A stretch of 34,869 nucleotides of DNA, taken from Verrucomicrobiota bacterium (GTDB taxonomy: Bacteria > Verrucomicrobiota > Verrucomicrobiia > Chthoniobacterales > JACTMZ01). The notes beneath the pieces were generated by a model. It worked only from the letters and a program-made list of their open reading frames with translations. It was not told where the DNA came from and ran no database searches. Numbering within the stretch: the first letter of the stretch is position 1; every line of letters begins with the position of its first letter. Shown in pieces: positions 32,001 to 34,869 of this stretch. The stretch lies in contig JAQBWH010000022.1 of the NCBI GenBank assembly GCA_027624625.1, positions 1 through 34,869 of the forward strand. Reading direction: 5' to 3'. The position numbers were made by a program, and so were the translations under genes.

Positions 32001-33215
32001 CTCCACGTGGCCAAAGACGCCCGTGCTTTCCGGGCGCGGCCCGCCGGCCCGAGGGGCGGGCAAAGACGATTTGTGCAGGGCGGATACTCGGGACAGCTTT
32101 CGGCGCGCGGCGAGACCGTCGAACTGCGCGACCACCGTGACCTGCTGGTGCATTCCTTCACCTACGAAGCCGCGCCCACCCCGGCCCAACGCGTCTTGCG
32201 CGTCTCGGAAATTCAATACCATCCCGCCGATCCCCGCCCGGCGGAAACCCTGGCCCTGCCCGGTGTGACCGACAACGACTTCGAGTACCTCGAATTCGTC
32301 AACACGGGAACTGCGGAACTGGACCTGACCGGATCGGCTTTCACGGCCGGACTCACTTACACCTTCCCCCGGCAAACACTCGCCCCCGGAGCGCGCCTCA
32401 TCCTCGCCAAAAATCCCTCCGCCTTCGCCCTGCGTTATCCTTCGGTCACCACCACCATCCTCGGTCCCTACGAGGGACAACTCGACAACGGGGGTGAGCG
32501 TCTCGAGATCATCGAGGCTTCTGGCGAGGTGGTGCTCGATTTCGATTACAAGGACGGCTGGTATCCGGCGACCGACGGCAGCGGGCGCTCCCTTGTGCTG
32601 CGCGACCTGCAAACGCCGCAGGACCTTTTTTCCTCGTCTTTGAGTTGGGGCATCAGCTCGGAGGCAACGGGCAGCCCCAGCACCGGCGACACCGCTTTGG
32701 CCCAGTCCTACCAGGGATGGGACAACTTTCATTTCACTTCCGCCGAGCGGGATGAGTCCACCATTTCCGGTCCGGAGGCTGACCCCGACCAGGACGGGCG
32801 GCCCAACTGGATGGAATACGCGCTCGGTCGGAACCCGCGCGTGGTCGACTCGGATGGCGTCAGCTGGGGACCCGTCACCTCTGCCGGGACCACCCACGCC
32901 GCTCTGCGCTACCACCGTCCCACCCACGCGCTCGATTTGAACTACGTCCTCCTCGCTGGGGACGAACCCGCGGCCACGTTGCCCGTCGATGCCGCCCAGG
33001 ACTCCGGAGTGCCCACCCAACCGGGAATCGAGCAATCCGTTATCCGCGAGCAGTCACCGACGGCCGGACCTAAGAGATTTATCCAGCTCCGGGTCACGTA
33101 CTTGCCCTTAAAGACCTCCCGCCAGGGCCAGGGCCTCAGGGGTGAATTTCCCCGTCCTTCTACAGGCCGCAGCAGCGGCCAAGGTGATCCGATCAAAGAA
33201 CGGATTGTGGAATGA
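29055..33215 (+). CDS. Giant secreted lamin-tail / CotH-kinase protein
   Basis: A 1386-residue exported protein with signal peptide MRFTLLLLTVLALLGPERAVA. Domains in order: lamin-tail domain (about 22-135; VRISEFLADN...SDWIEIHNSGPTPVNLEGWW), a beta-sandwich resembling carbohydrate-binding modules (about 200-355; KLRIRYEDGFVAWINGVEI), an Ig-like segment (to about 500), a CotH spore-coat-kinase-like domain (about 515-870; HELRGQSTMTFPKKGYN, KLLTNYADKTKARN, GGFHGVMDMVEDGDDRFL, PVIWDVDLSHG with Asp745 and Asp747), a second lamin-tail region (about 905-1040) and a third (about 1045-1175). It ends with Asp-rich DPDQDGRPNWMEYALGRNP, typical of large verrucomicrobial surface proteins. CotH domains phosphorylate secreted proteins or act as atypical kinases. 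The role here is unknown; no clear PEP-CTERM sorting tail. The last ~35 residues look unlike the family end. Confidence 0.85.
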   Translation: MRFTLLLLTVLALLGPERAVAFVRISEFLADNANGLRDEYGDRSDWIEIHNSGPTPVNLEGWWITDNGNLPAKWKFPAFVLAPDSYLMIWASNKDLRDPALPLHTNFALSKRGEYLGLYRPDATTGQPVLVDEYRDTGTGFPPQVTDISYGRNTSPITATPVSAASTALYRVLPDTPAGEAAYNGHDYAAGQVGTGRPGGWNVSPSFDHSSWRSGQTGIGYDVNGGLLNFVGANPDGNCQSALRNVNTSLLLRRAFTLAGTSSLTTAKLRIRYEDGFVAWINGVEIARANFTGTPVHNSRSTVALDETIVESWTEIAFPTALLNEGANVLAIQGLNATPGSSDFLILPEVVVTSVRPDLATAGYLNPSTPGTANSVTSAGPLLYHATPEDPDVPRPTGTAASPPLLVTVKVIKTRADITEVRVIPRTMFAAEGAAVRMNDRGEAPDNIAGDGVYSAFVPTGTIGAGQMLRWRFEAVDTASRLTQLPAFHDPLDSPRYFGTVALAPWSDTSRLPILHWFVANTNANGPADAAFRASFYYLGNFYDNTGHELRGQSTMTFPKKGYNFDSNDNHRFLWREGEGRVKDLKLLTNYADKTKARNTLSHEIAMMAGAPWHFAHPVRVHLNGGFHGVMDMVEDGDDRFLERNGLDPLGALYKIYAQDMISSAEKKTRKEEPNTDLAAFVAGLNTPGWLGLRRTFGYDNIDIAATINYLAVRNINSDRDHGAKNLYLYRDTEGSGEWQPVIWDVDLSHGRNWTWDKAYFNDALVPTNGLTETQSQDHALYSFIYDSAELREMFTCRLRTLMDEILQPPGTTGGFIETRLREIAAAIDPDPAVSTWTDGDLDAAKWGFDSNFFPNRPREEVERVIANYLGPRRTFLYNTGPDRPLFFRPGLTPNAGNSTPIPDHPLVSSPGLVLVDSVEANPNSVNAAMNQSHEFIVLRNPGSQAVDLSGWRLAGAVDHVFVGGTVIPSGPGTLAADYRGLLHVAKDARAFRARPAGPRGGQRRFVQGGYSGQLSARGETVELRDHRDLLVHSFTYEAAPTPAQRVLRVSEIQYHPADPRPAETLALPGVTDNDFEYLEFVNTGTAELDLTGSAFTAGLTYTFPRQTLAPGARLILAKNPSAFALRYPSVTTTILGPYEGQLDNGGERLEIIEASGEVVLDFDYKDGWYPATDGSGRSLVLRDLQTPQDLFSSSLSWGISSEATGSPSTGDTALAQSYQGWDNFHFTSAERDESTISGPEADPDQDGRPNWMEYALGRNPRVVDSDGVSWGPVTSAGTTHAALRYHRPTHALDLNYVLLAGDEPAATLPVDAAQDSGVPTQPGIEQSVIREQSPTAGPKRFIQLRVTYLPLKTSRQGQGLRGEFPRPSTGRSSGQGDPIKERIVE
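33165..33180 (+). repeat. GC hairpin inside the last codons of the CotH gene
   Basis: GGCCGC-AGCA-GCGGCC is a perfect six-pair stem with a four-base loop, 35 bases before the annotated stop. Such a hairpin is unusual inside a coding end and would fit a transcript end or intergenic sequence if the true stop had once been earlier. Confidence 0.45.
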
Positions 33216-33269
33216 GCGCATCGCGCGCTTCGCAAGTCGTTGCGACTCGGAGGTTTTCCAGCTCCGCAG

Positions 33270-33286
33270 AGTCTTTTAGACTTTTT
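33270..33286 (+). terminator. Possible weak terminator after CotH gene
   Basis: AGTCT-TTT-AGACT followed by TTTT, 54 bases past the CotH stop. The stem is only five pairs, so this is tentative; it lies in the 154-base gap before the YbjN-like gene. A second small hairpin, CGCAA-GTCG-TTGCG, lies at 33231-33244. Confidence 0.35.
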
Positions 33287-33369
33287 GTCTCTGGTCTCCT
33301 TGTCGGCCTTCGGACGTTATGACACACCTCAGTCTGGACCCTGTCTTCGTGCTGTGTTTTTCTCATTGC

Positions 33370-34026
33370 ATGAAAAACTTCCTCGCACCCTTTGAAACCC
33401 TGGTCGGACACTGCCAAGAGCACGGGATCAAGTGCCACGTCGACTATGGCAAGAAATCCATCAGCTTCTCCATGTGCGGTGAAGCGGCCATTTACAAAGC
33501 AAGATGGGCCATCACGCACGACGGCGAGATGCTGCAGATGGATGTCTCCGTTCCCGTGCACGCGCGCGACGAAAAAATCCGCCCCCTCGTCCTCGAGACC
33601 TTGATGCGCGCCAACCACAAGTTGGTTCTCGGCAACTTCAATCTCGACCACGCCGACGGCGAGATCATCTACCATCTGGCCTGTCCCATCGGCCAAGCCG
33701 GCCTTGAGGACGAGGTGATCGGCAAGCTCTTCGGCACGGCCATGGCCACGACTGATCGCTACTTCACCGCGGTCATGCGCGTCATGTATGGCGGACACAC
33801 TCCGGAGGACGCCATCTACCTCGCGGAGCTTCCGCTGCACAGCGGGAACGTGTCCGAAGAAGACCAGCCCGGGAAGGCGGAGAAACCCGAACCTTCAGCC
33901 AAGTCTATGGCGAAAAAACCCGCCCGCGCTCCGCGCAAAAAGAAGCAACCCCCAAAATCCGTTGCCCCGGTTCCGGATCTCCCTGGCAATGCGCCCGCGG
34001 GCGAGGGGACCAACCCGCCCAAGTAG
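33370..34026 (+). CDS. YbjN-like protein with basic Pro/Lys tail
   Basis: A 218-residue cytosolic protein. Residues 1-150 resemble the YbjN / type III secretion chaperone-like fold: an N-terminal helix (MKNFLAPFETLVGHCQEHGI), a beta hairpin with VDVSVPVHARDE-type strands, then LMRANHKLVLGNFNLDHADG and EIIYHLACPIG, followed by a helix region. This order (helix, sheet, 'n..l.lG.f.ld..dg.i.y..') is the YbjN signature. The tail from about residue 175 is low-complexity and basic (AKKPARAPRKKKQPPK). The ATG at 33370 puts the start at MKNFLAPFE; an upstream ATG at 33319 would add 17 unlike residues. YbjN proteins are linked to stress and motility regulation; the function is not settled. Confidence 0.7.
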   Translation: MKNFLAPFETLVGHCQEHGIKCHVDYGKKSISFSMCGEAAIYKARWAITHDGEMLQMDVSVPVHARDEKIRPLVLETLMRANHKLVLGNFNLDHADGEIIYHLACPIGQAGLEDEVIGKLFGTAMATTDRYFTAVMRVMYGGHTPEDAIYLAELPLHSGNVSEEDQPGKAEKPEPSAKSMAKKPARAPRKKKQPPKSVAPVPDLPGNAPAGEGTNPPK

Positions 34027-34137
34027 GATCGTGCCTGCTGAGCCGAAGCCCTTGGGCTGGCCGGCTAAGACACACAGCCCCCTTCGTTCCCTTCGTTGGC
34101 TTCTGTTCAAATATCCCAGTGCCTCCAAAAAATCTTA

Positions 34138-34154
34138 TTGACAGCGACACTGTC
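34138..34154 (+). promoter_or_regulatory. Putative promoter -35 box overlapped by inverted repeat, before MerR gene
   Basis: A perfect TTGACA (34138-34143) overlaps the palindrome GACAG-CGACA-CTGTC (34140-34154). Both lie 19-35 bases before the MerR-type start at 34173. A good -10 box is not obvious at 17-19 bases (CAGATT at 34161 is weak). The palindrome is a plausible binding site for the regulator encoded next to it. Confidence 0.45.
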
Positions 34155-34172
34155 TACTGGCAGATTGCCCCC

Positions 34173-34694
34173 ATGCCTCGTTCCACAACCTCTCACTCAG
34201 GCCTCAAACTCAGCCTTCAGTCCTCGTTCGCCTCCCTCCACGATCTCGCCGAAGCCGTGAACGAATGGTGCTCCGAAAAAGGGTTCGTTCCGGCCAGCGG
34301 TCAGGCTGCCGAGAACCTGTCCCAGCGCAGCCTCCGCTATTACCGCACGCTCGGCCTTCTCGATGGTCCGCTCAAAGGCGAGGGGACCTACGGCGAGCGT
34401 CACTTCCTCCAACTGGCCGCCCTCCGCGCCCTGCAGTCCCGCGGCATGCCCCTGCGCCGCATCCAAGAGCTTATCTACGGCCGCGACGACGCCAACCTCC
34501 GCGAGCTTCTTACCCGGGCCAAGAGCGAGCAGCAGCCCGTCGCCACCATGCCCCCGTTTTCCGCCGAAACTTGGAACGTCACCCCGCTCGAAGGCTCCTT
34601 CGCCTTGATCGGTCGTGACGGTGCGCGCCCCACCGCCGCCCAAGTCAACGCCATCAACCGCATCCTCCAGAAACAGAAAGTCACCTCCCGATGA
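34173..34694 (+). CDS. MerR-family transcriptional regulator
   Basis: A 173-residue DNA-binding protein. The MerR winged-helix pattern is SQRSLRYYRTLGLLDGPLKG followed by TYGERHFLQLAALRALQSRG and MPLRRIQELIYGRDD. It matches 'lRyYe..GLl.p.r...YR.y....l..L..i..lR..G.sl.eI..ll', with an N-terminal helix set before it. The C-terminal part (ETWNVTPLEGSFALIGRDGA) has no Cys ligand set, so no metal-sensing type is indicated. I took the ATG at 34173; an upstream in-frame start at 34119 would overlap the putative promoter. It overlaps the next gene by four bases (ATGA), so it very likely controls it, and probably itself, through the dyad at 34140. Confidence 0.8.
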   Translation: MPRSTTSHSGLKLSLQSSFASLHDLAEAVNEWCSEKGFVPASGQAAENLSQRSLRYYRTLGLLDGPLKGEGTYGERHFLQLAALRALQSRGMPLRRIQELIYGRDDANLRELLTRAKSEQQPVATMPPFSAETWNVTPLEGSFALIGRDGARPTAAQVNAINRILQKQKVTSR

Positions 34695-34864
34695 AAAACC
34701 GCACCACTGATCCCGAGACCATCGGTCTCGAAGCCTGGCTCGAAGACACCCGCGTCGTCCTTCCCCTGCGTGCCGTCAGCGTCCGCGCCGACCTCACTGC
34801 CGGCTTTGCCGACGTCGCCGGCGGGCTGGGGTGGATGAGGCGGCAACAAAGCCGCTCCCGGTGA
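34691..34864 (+). pseudogene. 5' fragment of VIT-domain gene, frame broken at window edge
   Basis: The frame from the ATG at 34691, which overlaps the MerR stop, encodes 57 residues. The first 42 read as the start of a VIT (vault/inter-alpha-trypsin) domain: TRVVLPLRAVSVRADLTAGF then ADV, where the family continues into a 'v.q.F.N' stretch. Here the continuation is AGGLGWMRRQQSRSR and a stop, which is not VIT sequence. VIT proteins usually continue for several hundred residues and carry a von Willebrand A domain. So the gene is either truncated by inserted DNA from about base 34817 onward, or the assembly switches to other sequence here. The window ends five bases later, so the rest cannot be checked. 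Confidence 0.65.
34840..34855. repeat. REP-like palindrome at right edge
   Basis: GCGGC-AACAAA-GCCGC, a perfect five-pair hairpin. On the minus strand it reads GGGAGCGGC...GCCGC, the style of dispersed REP elements in other bacteria. It lies where the VIT reading frame stops making sense. No second copy was seen in the window. Confidence 0.5.
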
Positions 34865-34869
34865 TACCA

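Overview
The window is GC-rich, densely coded bacterial chromosome. The gene set suggests the PVC group, most likely Verrucomicrobiota, but no rRNA or phylogenetic marker is present, so this is inference. Pointers are a very large secreted lamin-tail/CotH protein ending in an Asp-rich 'DPDQDG' segment, a CPBP (CAAX-type) membrane protease, Bacteroidetes-like CysD/CysN, a tiny COX24/AURKAIP1-type basic protein, and a MerR gene followed by the start of a VIT-domain gene. Few starts have a strong Shine-Dalgarno. There are no IS elements, phage genes or CRISPR arrays.

Layout. (1) 1-723 (-): 5' part of lipA. (2) 1013-3109 (+): SAM methyltransferase and MFS transporter. (3) 9499-3177 (-): a membrane-anchored OmpA-domain protein, glnD (PII uridylyltransferase) and a two-module FtsX-type permease, very closely spaced. 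(4) 9599-12347 (+): hisG, a 34-residue basic ribosomal-type protein missed by usual ORF cutoffs, and a large TPR protein; then tRNA-Lys(CTT). (5) 12597-15386 (+): cysC-cysD-cysN, which convert sulfate to APS and PAPS. (6) 15406-19983: a divergent pair of small DoxX-like membrane proteins, an APC permease and a PHP-glycosyltransferase fusion. (7) 26257-20037 (-): seven tightly packed genes, nadE-plsY-gpsA-channel-tatA-exonuclease/phosphatase-TlpA-like. (8) 26356-28473: CPBP protease, tRNA-Gly(TCC), a GT-B-like protein and tRNA-Leu(TAG). (9) 28474-29054: a gene-poor stretch with a strong hairpin and possible gene debris. (10) 29055-34869 (+): the giant CotH protein, a YbjN-like protein, a MerR regulator and a VIT gene whose reading frame breaks off at a REP-like palindrome at the window edge.

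How genes work together. PlsY and GpsA make and acylate glycerol-3-phosphate, the first steps of phospholipid synthesis. CysC/D/N supply activated sulfate; no PAPS reductase is present here, so the use could be assimilation or sulfation. GlnD belongs to nitrogen sensing, but its neighbours are envelope proteins. The MerR-VIT pair looks like a small regulatory unit with an inverted repeat overlapping its promoter.

Most of the window is ordinary housekeeping. The least ordinary items are the broken VIT gene with its palindrome, the PHP-GT4 fusion with an altered metal site, the thioredoxin-fold protein that lost both active-site cysteines, and the gene-poor region before the CotH gene. I found no clear new defence or mobile system.
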